Shown here one piece after another: positions 26,501-35,914 of a DNA stretch of 64,000 nucleotides. Source of the DNA: Pomphorhynchus laevis (Eukaryota; Acanthocephala; Palaeacanthocephala; Echinorhynchida; Pomphorhynchidae); contig WNNJ02003482.1 in the NCBI GenBank assembly GCA_012934845.2, forward strand, positions 124,001 through 188,000. The letters are read 5' to 3'. The position numbers and the translations under genes are program-made. Within the stretch, counting starts at the first letter, position 1. Every line of letters begins with the position of its first letter. The notes beneath the pieces were generated by a model. That model ran no database searches and had not been told where the DNA came from. It saw only the letters and a list, made by a program, of their open reading frames with translations.

Positions 26501-29500
26501 AGTACAATTTTAATTTCATTAAAATGTGGGTTAGCGACACAAACGACGATGATCAATAGATGTAAATAAACAACTATTATCTTTTCTTGTAAAAATATAA
26601 TTATCCTTTACATGTATTAATACTAAGAATCTGGATTTTGATTATCAGCTCTATCAGTTTAATGTATCACTCTGAGATTTTCCTAACCACTCAGCAGTCA
26701 CTGTTAGTCCGATTTGGTGGTTAGTATACGTTACGATTGTTTCTGTGATAGCTATGAGGAAACCAGCGATATCAAACTACGTTTAAGTTATGGTGCATAG
26801 AGCATATTTCATGACTTGTTTGATTTATCAGGAAAAACTATGGATTGTTCAATAATTCTCTAAATAAGACACACGGGTGCCTTCATCGATTATGGGGAAA
26901 CTGAATTTCTAGCAGTAATCCAAATAGAGTGTGTTTCTATAAATTGTAGTTTGGCAGAAATTGAATGACATTGCGGTCCTCCAGAAGCTAAATTGGCTAC
27001 TATTTCAGCATAGTATAATTATGCAAATAAAATGGGGTTAATTAGGATTAATTAGAATCGGATCGGGTGAATCAAATTAAAATGGATTACAAAAATATAT
27101 TATTTTAATTAAAATCATATCGTAATAATTTTAAAAAGTAAATTTAAAATTTTCCTATACTATAAATGATGACTTCATGTACTAAATATACTATTTTAAA
27201 TATGTCTTAACATACATATTTGAATCAAAGTAGTCATTGACCCTTTAGGTAAATTGATGACGGTATAACACCTAAATAACAAATATCTTCAAATACCTCT
27301 CTAGTAGGAAGTAGAATAACCGCAATTGGACCATCTGATCGAGTAATAGGTGGTTGCATATCTTGCATCAGATGAATAAGAGGCAAACAATATGCAAATG
27401 TTTTCCCTAAACATAATATTGATTGTTACATACATTACCGCTTAACTAACTTTTTAAATAGATTGAAATTATCGCAGCAGTTACGCTTTAATTGAAAATA
27501 TATTTAATTAATTAGAATGATTAACCCTGATTAATCACTGAATGGGGCTTATCCTTAGTATATCAAATACGACAATGCTTATCTCAATATTGGTTCATTT
27601 TCATTCAATTCTTTAATATATTGATAATATTTCAACATATAGGAAATGTAAATCATCTATACATATCCTCAATGTGAGTAATTGTTGAGTTCATTTAATT
27701 CATTTTCATGCAAATCGCCGAATTCAGCATTTAAATTAGAAGATGTACCAATGAATTGCGGTGATGGTGTAAAGTTGCATTAAACTGAACACTTTCAAAA
27801 CAGTGAACGTTTTGTTTTTGATGCTAATAACGGCAAATAGCGAAATATAAAAATAAATTAGTGTTTAATTGGTTAAAATTCCAAATAAAAAAGATTAACA
27901 TCATCTTTATAGCTGAGTTCATTAAAAAAATTAAAAATCATGGTCAAGCAAGATTATAATTAACATTTAATGCATTGACTCTCGTTTTAAAATTTCATTA
28001 TATGATCATCAGATTTAAGTAATAGCGTTTGTTTAAAAGTGTAAATGGATGTATTTAAAACGTTCATGATGTTTTACGAATATAAGATTTTATAACTTGA
28101 GAATACTTGAGAAAGAAGATTGCGCGACAATTACCAAATGATAAAATCATTTTTAATTGATCAAAGAAATTTACTTATTCTTTAATAGGATGATAAAATA
28201 ATAATATAAAAATAAAATAATAATATAAATAAAATGAAATAATAATATAAAAATGTTATTTCATCAATATAAGATGAAATATTATTTCATCTTATAATAA
28301 TATAAGATGAAATAATAATATAAATAAAAATATGTGACTAATAAACAGACAATTATAATTCTAAGTAAAATAATAACTACTCAAAATTATACTAAAATAC
28401 CCTAAAGCATTTTCCCTCTGGTTGCCAAATTTAAGTTTTTAGGCAGAAGCTAAATTTTTATAATTTTGGTAAATTATGCATTACTCACTATCAAGTAATA
28501 ACCACTCAAAATTATACTAAAATACCCTAAAGCATTTTCCCTCTGGTTGCCAAATTTAAGTTTTTTAGACAGAAAATATATTAATTTAAAAATATATTAA
28601 TATAATAATATATATTTATTAATATATTAATAAAATAATTTAAATGTATTAATAAAAGTGGCGTATATCTTATATTATAAAAGCATATTATTTTTTTATA
28701 TTATAATTAAATTTAATTAAATTTCTTATATATTATGATGTTTCAAAGAGCCTAAATATATGTTTAAACTTTATGATTATATAATCATAAAGTTAAATGT
28801 CACTTGATACCTGCAATTTTGAGATATTGATTATTGAACGTTTCCTATTGATTATTGAACGTTTAAACCGTTCTAACGTTTGTATTAATATGATATATAT
28901 AATCATATAAATAATTAGTAAATATATTCTTTTGAACTATCCTATGTTTATTTTATAAATTAATTATATTTTATTAATTATTTGATAAATAATTAATAAA
29001 ATATATTATTAAAATAATATAAATTTATTTACCAAAATAAAAAATTCTAAAATTACGACGGTAATTATAAAATAAATAAACGGTAATTTATAAAAACGGT
29101 AAGTCGTAATAAAATGGTAATTTTAAAATTTAATTTTAAAATGTAATTTAAATTTAGAAAATTTAGGTTTCAAATTTTTAATTTACACGGTAATTAACGG
29201 TAATTCCATAGGTACTTACTAAAATTCTATCACATTTATTATTTGCTTTAAATTAAATATTATTTAATATTTTTTATTTTTTTTATTTTTGATAATTTTT
29301 TATTTTAAATTTAATTTAATGGTAGTTTCAAATTTTTAATTTACACGGTAGTTGATGGTAATTTTATAGGTACTTACCAGCAATAAGTTTTCTATTATTA
29401 TTCTATAGCTAATGTATTATTTGTTTTTAATTAAATATTATTTAATATTTTTGAATAATTAATATTAAATTTTTTATTTTGAAAAATCTTTAATTTTTAA

Positions 29501-32500
29501 AACAGGCGAATTTAAATTAGATTTTTTAACATATATAATTTTTTAAATATTTTAAATGTATTTGTTTAGTACTCATCACAAAATAATTTTAAATCATAAC
29601 TGGGATTGGTACTATGCCATCAATTCGTTTACGACTACTGAAAACCTCACAGGAAATGTACGACTTTATTTGTATTAATTGGAATGAGATGCACGTTTAC
29701 CAACTAATGCGATACATAAGCGTAATTAAAAAATGCTAAACTATATATTTATCTTATCTAAATCTAATCTAATCTCTCTAATCTTATTTTTAATCTAATT
29801 TTTTGATATTGTAAGTTTTCAAATAGCGAAGTTTATTAATAAATAAACTATTGAATAAAATATTTTGGTGTTTTTTAAAAATATAACTTGAAAATTATCC
29901 CATTGCTTATTAAAACTATTATTTATTAAATATTATAAAAAAAATTTTAAAATTTATTTTTTTTAATTCAAAATCATTTACTTTCTATAAATTATTATAA
30001 CTCTGAACATAAATTTGGTTTAAAAAACAAAATATACAAAATAAAAATAAAAAAATTCCAAAATAAACCAAATAAAAACTAATTGTAGTCTTGAGAACGT
30101 CGCCTCTGGGGATTAGGCATCTATATCCTAAGCAACATAATTGTAGAAATATGTAAGTAACAATTATCTACATAATTGTAGAAATATGTAAGTACTAAGT
30201 AACGCTTAGTTATTTCGTAAAAGCGAAGTTAATTAGCGAATAAATTATTTTAGTGTTTTGTAAAGATATAACTTTAAAATTATCCCATTGTTTATTTAAA
30301 ATGAAGAATTATTTAAATATTTTACTTAATCTATTTTGTTGCGTGTATACAATGAATAAACCGTTATTATGTCGTATACAATGCAATTCCGGACATTTCG
30401 TAATGCAGCACAAGATTGTTGATTTGACATACTTTGATTAACTAACAAAATAAGAATGTTATCTCACCAGTTCCTGTCCTTGACTTTATAATTATATCTT
30501 TACCGGAAACCACAATTGGAATTGCTTGAGCTTGAATGGTAGTAAAATCCTCAAGTTGGAAAGCCTCCTTAGCATTCTCTATCAATGATGGGTGTAGTAA
30601 ACTATCCGGTAGGCTTGTAGTGTCACATTTAGTATTCATCTTTTCACTGAAGAAGTTATCGTGAAAAAAATTAATAAAATTTATAATTAATTAAAAATTA
30701 ATTAAATTTTAAAATTAATATCATTTTATTAATAAATATTCGTAAATTGACATCAATAAATTGTAAACAAAATTAAACAATAGGACATCCAGTCAGTAGA
30801 ATGTTAAACTCGAATTCTTGTTTTTCATTTTATTTAAAAGACAAAATTTTAAAATTGATTTTCAAATAATTCAAAAATCAATTCACAATTACATAATTAA
30901 CTCCGATAATATATTTATATATCTAGCCTAAGATTCAATTTTGGATATTCAACAAAATGAATTGTTAATATCACCGTTTATTACAATATTTTATTACAAA
31001 TAAACGGTGATTTATTTGCTTTATAAGGATGTGGCCACTGAATGATATTTAAGCGCTTTAAAACTTTTTATTGACCACAACTGAATTGCGGTGACTGTAA
31101 ACAGCGATGTTTACAATCGCGGAATATGATTTCGATAGTTATTTTGCTTGTCAAGTTAATATTAATATTAATATTGATAATAATAAATTATTTATTAATA
31201 TTTATTAATTATTTATTAATTTATTAATATTGATAATTCTGAAAAATGTTTAATTATATTGAAGCATTGATGTAATTAGAAAAGACCGTTTTGACATTTA
31301 GCATCAGCAAACCGAAATTGACCAGAAACTCATTCGAAAACTTTCAAAAATTATTTATGTAGTTTTCTATCTTCAAACTAAAATTAAACGCATCACTTAA
31401 ACGTTTTATTTTGTACTAAAACGTACCCTTGTTTTAATTCGTATAAAATAAAATTTTAGTAACGTTAGCTGCAAATAATGTAAAATCAAATATTTAAATA
31501 TTTTACATTTATAATATGTGAAAAGGTTAGGCGTATATGTAAGTATATTGTTTACAGCAAAAGACATTGGCGCATATGAGCAGGCTTGGCAGAAAGATTC
31601 AAAACCTGATAGAGGAATATTTACTCCAGATTTGCTTCGAAAGCAAATAGATCAATTAATACATAAATTTAAAATTTTTAATTGGTATTTTGAAATATTT
31701 TTTCCTATCTTTAGAAATTTTGCATTTGAAAAATTTGTTTTATGTTATTTTCATATCAAATTTTCCTTACAATGACGCTATCATAAAAGGAAAGGATAAG
31801 AGAAATTTTCGATTTTCTTTACAAATTCAAAAATTGGTTAAATTTTTTGGTTGAAAAAGATTACTCGTCGTCAGAAGCTTTAACCGCCGGGACAAGAATT
31901 AATAAAATTAATTATTAATTATTATTAATAATTTTAATTATAAATTATTAATAATTTACATTATTAATAACCCATCGTCAGAAGCTTCAAAAATTTAACC
32001 AAATTCAAAAATTAATTAAATTTTTTGGTAGAAAAAGTTAACCAAAAAGCTCCTCGTCAGAAGCATTTACCATCCGGACAAGAAGTTTGGGTAAGAGGAA
32101 GAAATATTGAAAACATTTTTGGAAATTTTCGCAAGAATTAAAAAATCTTTTATTTTCTGAATATTAATTAATTTAAAGAATCATAATAATAAGAATTATT
32201 ATTTTTTGAATAAATAAACATATTATAAGACATATTAACAGAATGGCTTTTAAAACTTATTTTTTTAGGAATTTCAATCTAAAATAAATAGATTTGTTCT
32301 TTAATTAAAATTAATTAAACTACAGATTAAGTCTCCTAAGACTGTTAAAAATACAAATATCTTTTAATTTTAAATTAATTAAATAGTTCAAACAAAATAA
32401 AATTTACATACGCAGCATTTGGTTTATCTATAGAAATAGTTGATGAACTTTGCATTTTGGTTACGTTTTCTTTGTCGTCTTTATGTGTGCGTTTAAACTT

Positions 32501-34120
32501 CTAATTTAAAAAGAAAATACTCTTGGATTACAGTATTGAACATTACATTTATATAAGCTGAAAATTTTTAATTTGTAGATGACCGAGAATCATAATATTT
32601 TAGCGATAAGCCAAAAATTCGAACTTAATTGCCGAATTGTTGTGTTGTCGAATTCAGTATCAGCATTAAGATTGCCGCCGAATCTAAGAATCTTAATATT
32701 GTAATTGCTAAAGATGACTTTATCATAACAAACTGTCTGCATTTAAAAATCTTAATCGGATTGTTATCGCTCAATTCATAATTATTTACCAAAATAATTT
32801 GGATATATTTAATTTAAATTTGGTTAAAGTAAGAAATATATCAAAGATTACAAGTATATTTCAAATCAATGGCTTTAATTAAATCAGATCTACGTATTTT
32901 ATATTAAATAAAATTAAATTTAAATTTAATACTTAAATTTGTTACTTAAATTTAAATAAAATTTAAATAATTAAATTATAAACAATTAATGATTGTTCCT
33001 TAAGATTTTATACAATTTATATAACGATAAAATTTATATTTAAATTAATATTTAATAAAATATTATAATATTATATTTGACCCTAATGTGATTCTGAACG
33101 ATATAAGATTTTATATAATAGATATTAATATAAAGTTAAAATTTAAAATTGAAATTTAAAATAAAAGTCACTTGTTATAAATCGACTAATAAATAGCATA
33201 AGATCTATCAAAATAAGGATTAGAGACCATCAGGAGAAACTGCTATGCTATCAGATTCTCGACCCAACAGAGCAGCGGGGTAAAATACATGTTAATTAAG
33301 TATTTCCTCTGATGAAATTTGATTATCAAGTATCTTATTCTAATACAAAGTATATTATTTATTATCTATCCATCAACATTTTCCCTGTAAGAGTTAATAA
33401 CGATAAAATTTATAATTGAAATTTAAAATAAAAATCAACTTTTATGAATTGATCAATACAAAACAGACGATATGAGGTAATCAGGGGAAATTGCTATGTT
33501 ATCAGGTTTCGGTCCCTATTCTTAAACCCAACATAGCACCGGGATATGTTTACTCGATAATCTGCATTTTAAATATTATTTTGCTTAAACAAAATGTGAA
33601 TTGCTATATTTTAAATAGTTGCTAAAAGAAATAGATAATAATTTCATTATTTCACTCTGTAAATAAAGAAAATTATGTCATCGGAATTTGAACCTATCAA
33701 GCCAAGACCTAGACGCATGACCATCAATTTATATTTGTTCACATTGTGATTATCTGCAGGAATTGGCTATTTCAAGGAATGCTGCTTTTATCCTTTGTTA
33801 CTTTATAAATATTTGATTATTTTCGAAAACTTTTGTAATCGTCAATATTTTTTAAGAATTTGGATCAAGTTCAGTGTGATTACGTTGATATCACAAAAGT
33901 ACAGGTAACTGTATAAATAACATCTTAAATATTTAAAATTTAATAGTTTAAGTTCTTCTATTATAAAGAATAAAAAGGAGTTCATTCACATCTCTATTCT
34001 TAAAATTAATGATCCTGTTTAAAATATATATACCTTTGTTTTAATTACTGGCAGTGATTTTGTCGCCTGCGAGGAAGCAGTATTTGCGACCGTTTTGTTA
34101 GTAGGTCCTCGCTTTGCCAT
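11392..34120 (-). CDS. DDX31: DEAD-box ATP-dependent RNA helicase, DDX31/Dbp7 family (14 exons)
   Basis: Family role: nucleolar RNA helicase in 60S ribosomal-subunit assembly. Coding exons (high to low): 34034-34120, 32412-32500, 30468-30646, 27297-27406, 25094-25135, 24974-25038, 23308-23427, 19891-20000, 17092-17297, 16425-16577, 16316-16375, 14656-14846, 14411-14598, 11392-11561. They total 1770 nt, all GT-AG and phase-consistent, giving 589 residues. Visible motifs: Q motif ([10 protein letters not shown]), I (SRTGTGKT, ~114-121), Ia (PTRE 152-155), TPGR 202-205, DEAD 227-230, SAT 262-264, IV (IIFFST), LHGSM, V (DVAARGLD, from 408) and VI (HRSGRTAR, 436-443; usually HRIGRTAR). [17 protein letters not shown] and the C-terminal [15 protein letters not shown] are diagnostic of DDX31/Dbp7. 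It is shorter than the human protein at both ends. The last stop overlaps a good donor, so a longer C-terminus is possible. Confidence 0.96.
12050..13870 (+). pseudogene. Very old LINE copy in helicase intron 13 (antisense)
   Basis: Endonuclease traces at 12085-12310 ([13 protein letters not shown], then [10 protein letters not shown]) and RT traces at 13125-13850: [33 protein letters not shown] (the NYRPISLLS motif), a weak FVDNLVTYS in place of YADD, and [16 protein letters not shown] (the NxxKTKxxxF motif). Many stops and frameshifts mark it as ancient. A 40-bp segment (ggtttctcaatccatgcac) is duplicated at 12183 and 12363. Its sequence is unlike LINE-A and the CR1 copies; it may be the same family as the 61860-62105 fragment. 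Confidence 0.75.
14411..14598 (-). CDS. DDX31: DDX31-like exon 13
   Basis: [20 protein letters not shown] to [10 protein letters not shown]: the helical extension after RecA2 typical of the DDX31/DDX10/DDX18 C-terminal domain. Confidence 0.93.
14656..14846 (-). CDS. DDX31: DDX31-like exon 12 (motifs V and VI)
   Basis: [19 protein letters not shown] through [19 protein letters not shown]. Both arginine fingers of motif VI are present; the usual Ile of HRIGRTAR is Ser. Followed by a 57-bp intron. Confidence 0.96.
15061..16266. mobile_element. Nested hAT-like non-autonomous DNA transposon ends in intron 11
   Basis: Left-type ends reading CAGCATTTTCCAAACT (15061) and CAGCGATTTCCAAGCT (15606), each followed by a GGCG...CCTNAGGGGGC block. 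Right-type ends (inverse strand CAGCGGTTTCCAAACTT at 15954, CAGTTTCTAAACTTTATG near 16266) are typical of hAT terminal repeats. The two right ends share about 80 bp (gtagagagggaggcgcgaat versus gtaaagaggaagacgcgaat). I could not match 8-bp target duplications, so pairing of ends is uncertain. No transposase frame was recognised. Confidence 0.55.
16316..16375 (-). CDS. DDX31: DDX31-like exon 11
   Basis: [20 protein letters not shown], the strand leading into motif V. 20 codons, phase 0 at both ends. Confidence 0.95.
16425..16577 (-). CDS. DDX31: DDX31-like exon 10 (motif IV)
   Basis: [20 protein letters not shown], then a linker to [11 protein letters not shown]. 51 codons, phase 0 at both ends; followed by a 49-bp intron. 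Confidence 0.95.
17092..17297 (-). CDS. DDX31: DDX31-like exon 9 (linker and start of RecA2)
   Basis: [19 protein letters not shown], a variable acidic/Asn-rich stretch, then [20 protein letters not shown] before ILRKCL, matching the KQHYVVVPSKLRL region of DDX31 relatives. Confidence 0.93.
17838..17930. repeat. Hairpin repeat copy in intron 8
   Basis: Arms gagctggatcaaagaaaaga and its approximate complement ending tttgatccagctc, with the tttcgctaacttctgtta core between. Same family as 7541-8275. Confidence 0.7.
19891..20000 (-). CDS. DDX31: DDX31-like exon 8 (SAT motif)
   Basis: [20 protein letters not shown] to [10 protein letters not shown]. The GT donor (GCAA/GTAACT) gives the phase needed by exon 9; a GC donor four bases earlier does not. 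Confidence 0.93.
20540..21970. repeat. Decayed low-copy repeats in intron 7
   Basis: Short blocks recur in both orientations: caccttgtgtgatctagcaa with variants near 20940, 21730 and 21910, its complement near 21540, and the gataattccttcatt words near 20578 and 21590. It looks like several overlapping old copies of one AT-rich element; boundaries are unclear. Nothing coding is seen. Confidence 0.4.
21975..22240 (-). repeat. Inverted copy of the 9.3-10.4 kb repeat unit, in intron 7
   Basis: Contains the complement of the tctagaagtgacat, accattt-gtataaatgccg and cagtagaatgaggta landmarks in the right order. It shows the repeat is dispersed and not only a local satellite. Confidence 0.8.
23308..23427 (-). 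CDS. DDX31: DDX31-like exon 7 (TPGR and DEAD)
   Basis: Encodes [18 protein letters not shown] and [11 protein letters not shown]. Donor CG/GTAAGT, phase 2. Confidence 0.96.
24150..24930 (-). mobile_element. Internally deleted Penelope-like element in intron 6
   Basis: On the minus strand the 3' end (24180-24565) matches the intact-looking copy at 48590-49110, including the terminal structured module. About 24565-24690 matches the N-terminal RT region at 47510-47650. The ~0.9 kb between those blocks in the long copy is absent. Limits beyond 24700 are uncertain. Confidence 0.75.
24974..25038 (-). CDS. DDX31: DDX31-like exon 6
   Basis: [20 protein letters not shown], the GG-motif region. Ends in phase 2 at GACAG/GTACAC. 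Confidence 0.93.
25094..25135 (-). CDS. DDX31: DDX31-like exon 5 (42-nt micro-exon)
   Basis: [14 protein letters not shown], the helix after motif Ia (LALQ in most relatives). It is separated from exon 6 by a 55-bp intron containing a CTAAC branch-like word. Confidence 0.93.
25726..26472 (+). repeat. Intact copy of a ~745-bp duplication in intron 4
   Basis: 25726-25929 is near identical to 27661-27864, and 25938-26472 to 29179-29714. The 3' two-thirds contains an internal tandem of a ~150-bp unit (tttaatttacacggta landmarks near 25937 and 26094). The open frame at 26372-26569 lies inside and is repeated in part, but resembles no known protein. Confidence 0.9.
27297..27406 (-). CDS. DDX31: DDX31-like exon 4 (Walker A Lys to motif Ia)
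   Basis: [14 protein letters not shown] through [15 protein letters not shown]. It carries the catalytic Lys/Thr of motif I, so its loss would destroy ATP binding. It is flanked by near-identical repeats in both neighbouring introns (see findings). Confidence 0.95.
27661..27864 (+). repeat. Left part of the split second copy, intron 3
   Basis: Same length (204 bp) as 25726-25929 with almost no differences by eye, starting at acatatcctcaatg and ending at aaattagtgt. Confidence 0.9.
28371..28574 (+). repeat. Local direct duplication of ~76 bp
   Basis: 28371-28447 and 28498-28574 are near identical (landmark ctaaagcattttccctctgg), separated by about 50 bp. Both lie within the sequence that splits the intron-3 copy of the 745-bp repeat. 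Confidence 0.85.
29179..29714 (+). repeat. Right part of the split second copy, intron 3
   Basis: Matches 25938-26472 almost base for base. The 1.3 kb between this and 27864 is absent from the intact copy. Confidence 0.9.
30468..30646 (-). CDS. DDX31: DDX31-like exon 3 (Q motif, start of motif I)
   Basis: Encodes [18 protein letters not shown], the Q motif and SRTGTG of the Walker A motif. The motif is completed by the first codons of exon 4 (GKT), which fixes the donor ACTG/GTGAGA. Confidence 0.95.
31800..32090 (+). repeat. Degenerate tandem repeats in intron 2
   Basis: A block with aaaaattggttaaattttttg and tcgtcagaagc recurs near 31828, 31975 and 32015. The preceding 85-codon plus-strand frame (31518-31775) is not recognised. 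Confidence 0.5.
32412..32500 (-). CDS. DDX31: DDX31-like exon 2
   Basis: [15 protein letters not shown] to KPNA: a basic, low-complexity linker before the helicase core. Acceptor aattag, donor GCTGC/GTATGT, ending in phase 2 and matched by exon 3. Confidence 0.9.
33130..33560 (-). mobile_element. Two tandem 3'-terminal modules of the Penelope-like element, intron 1
   Basis: Units at about 33155-33404 and 33417-33560 each match the 3' end of the element at 48900-49110 in inverted orientation. Tandem terminal repeats are typical of Penelope-like elements. No RT sequence is attached. Confidence 0.75.
34034..34120 (-). CDS. DDX31: DDX31-like exon 1 (start codon)
   Basis: 29 codons, [10 protein letters not shown]... 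to VIKTK, rich in Lys/Thr/Ser as expected for a nucleolar N-terminus. The ATG directly follows a strong acceptor (ttttcctatag), so either a 5'-UTR intron or a trans-splice site lies here. The donor is AAG/GTATAT. Confidence 0.9.
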
Positions 34121-34379
34121 CTATAGGAAAATGTAATTCTGATACAGATATAGAATTTACGAAATTAAAAAAAATAAATCGCTAACGAGAAGATAGAAAA
34201 TTAATACAAATACATAATACAGCAGCTGCTGCACGTTTTATTGATAAGTTAATTTGAATTTCTTTAAAAGAAATCAATAATAATTTACTAATTATAAAAG
34301 CAAAATTACAAAACAATCCAGTCAAATACTAAAACAAAATAAATATTCTAAACGATAAACTTTCAAATATATTTAATGC

Positions 34380-34433
34380 AATTGAACAAATCGAGAGAAG
34401 TGAGCTTGCTGACTTCTCTCGATTTGTTCAATT
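34380..34433. repeat. Perfect 22-bp hairpin upstream of the helicase start
   Basis: Arms 34380-34401 and 34412-34433 are exact complements around a 10-base loop (gagcttgctg), about 260 bp upstream of the DDX31-like ATG. It could be a small-RNA-like hairpin, a regulatory cruciform or a foldback remnant. Confidence 0.85.
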
Positions 34434-35914
34434 TATAAAAACAATGTAGTCTGTTTACACAATGATTTAATGAAATGGAGATATAAGTTATCCGATCATT
34501 AAACAAAATTTATAAGCAAATAAAAATTCAATTTATTTTCAACAAATATTGTTAATATTGTAATATAATATTAACATAAAATTAATATAATATTTTTCCT
34601 CTCCCGCAACGTGCGATAAGGTTAAAAATAAGCGCTTGTACAATCAAAATTCGGAAGCACTAGTGTCAGTAATCAAAATTTTTATCGGATTAGACTTTCG
34701 AGCTCGTGTAAAGACATCACTCACAGACGTGGACATTGCTGTACATGCAAAAAGCTGCTACAAGCATCGTTACAAAATTTACATCCACAGTTATTTGTAA
34801 GTGGATGTCAAATTAAGGAATTCTAACAAAAATATAATCCTGAAATATAATCGAAATCCTGAGAGGCCACTTTTTCGGATTTTACTTCTATAAACTTGAA
34901 AAAAGAAAATCAGGAGTCCTAAACAAATGTGGATAGAGGAAGGCCATATTATTTTCCCATATTGATTTATGTGCCTTCAAACACTGTATTTTCTAACGCA
35001 AATGCATCCCTTAGCGCAAATGAAAACGGCCACTGACTCGTAATAAAAGATAATGTCTAAGACAAAACTCTTAAAGATAAATCAAAATATTTCTAAAAAA
35101 CTCAATTTAATACGTTGCATAGCTGAAAATTAGCTACAGTAAGATGAGACCAAAACATATGAATCCCATAGCTTACATTGGAGACCGAATGATACGAAAA
35201 ATGTTCGGCGCAGTTTCATTATTTACTGATATTAATAGACAAAATATACCTATTTTGGAAGCAATATTACACGCCATTTTATTGATATGTAATATCGTTA
35301 TATTTATTTAGTAATTATAATTAGTTATATAATTAGTAATATAATATTTGTAATTGTATTATAATTATATTACAATTATATTTTATTATTCATTCATTGT
35401 AATATTATAAATTATATCAACAACAGATCAATTATAAATTTATAATATAATAAATAATAAATTAAAACTATTAATTAATTATGCATTTATAAATTATGTG
35501 AAATTATAATTTTAAGTTTAAGCAAGAACTTAATGTCAATGATCTACGCTTGTATTTTCACCATGAAATAATAAAAAAATTCAAGTCGTAATGATGAAAC
35601 AGTAACTAGCAAAAGAAATTAAAAGTAAATTAATAAATCCATTAATCAAGTCTTAGTAATTGAAGATAGGAAGAAATCCTTCTAATAAAAAGATTTAATA
35701 ATTTTTTCATTAAAGATATTCAACAAATCATTTTCTTAAAGAATAGTAGGACACAATATTGATATCATGTAAAAAAGTTAGTTACAAGTTGATACAATGC
35801 TAAAATAAAAGCGTTATTTTTTCCTTATTAAATCCTTCTACTAAGATCTAGCCCTACCCAATCTTAATATCCAGATTGAACTATTTCGTGGGCGATGCAT
35901 AAACATTTATTTTA
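34434..35914. other. Non-coding DNA between the helicase gene and LINE debris
   Basis: No domain-bearing frame is seen. The helicase promoter and any 5'-UTR exon should lie in 34121-35000; no convincing TATA or initiator could be singled out in this composition. 35240-35520 is simple AT sequence. Confidence 0.5.

Noticed and set aside
26372-26569. 65-codon plus-strand frame repeated at 29.6 kb
   Set aside because: Repetition is due to the duplicated non-coding segment; the second copy diverges and ends differently, and no domain is recognised.
30253-30441. 62-codon plus-strand frame near helicase exon 3
   Set aside because: Antisense and adjacent to exon 3, composition typical of AT noise, no domain.
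31518-31775. 85-codon plus-strand frame ([20 protein letters not shown])
   Set aside because: Looks less AT-biased than its surroundings but has no recognisable domain or exon borders, and lies antisense in a helicase intron.
33678-33755. Short plus-strand frame [21 protein letters not shown]
   Set aside because: Only 24 codons before a stop, no splice partner I could phase, no recognised family; it may be a remnant but cannot be supported.
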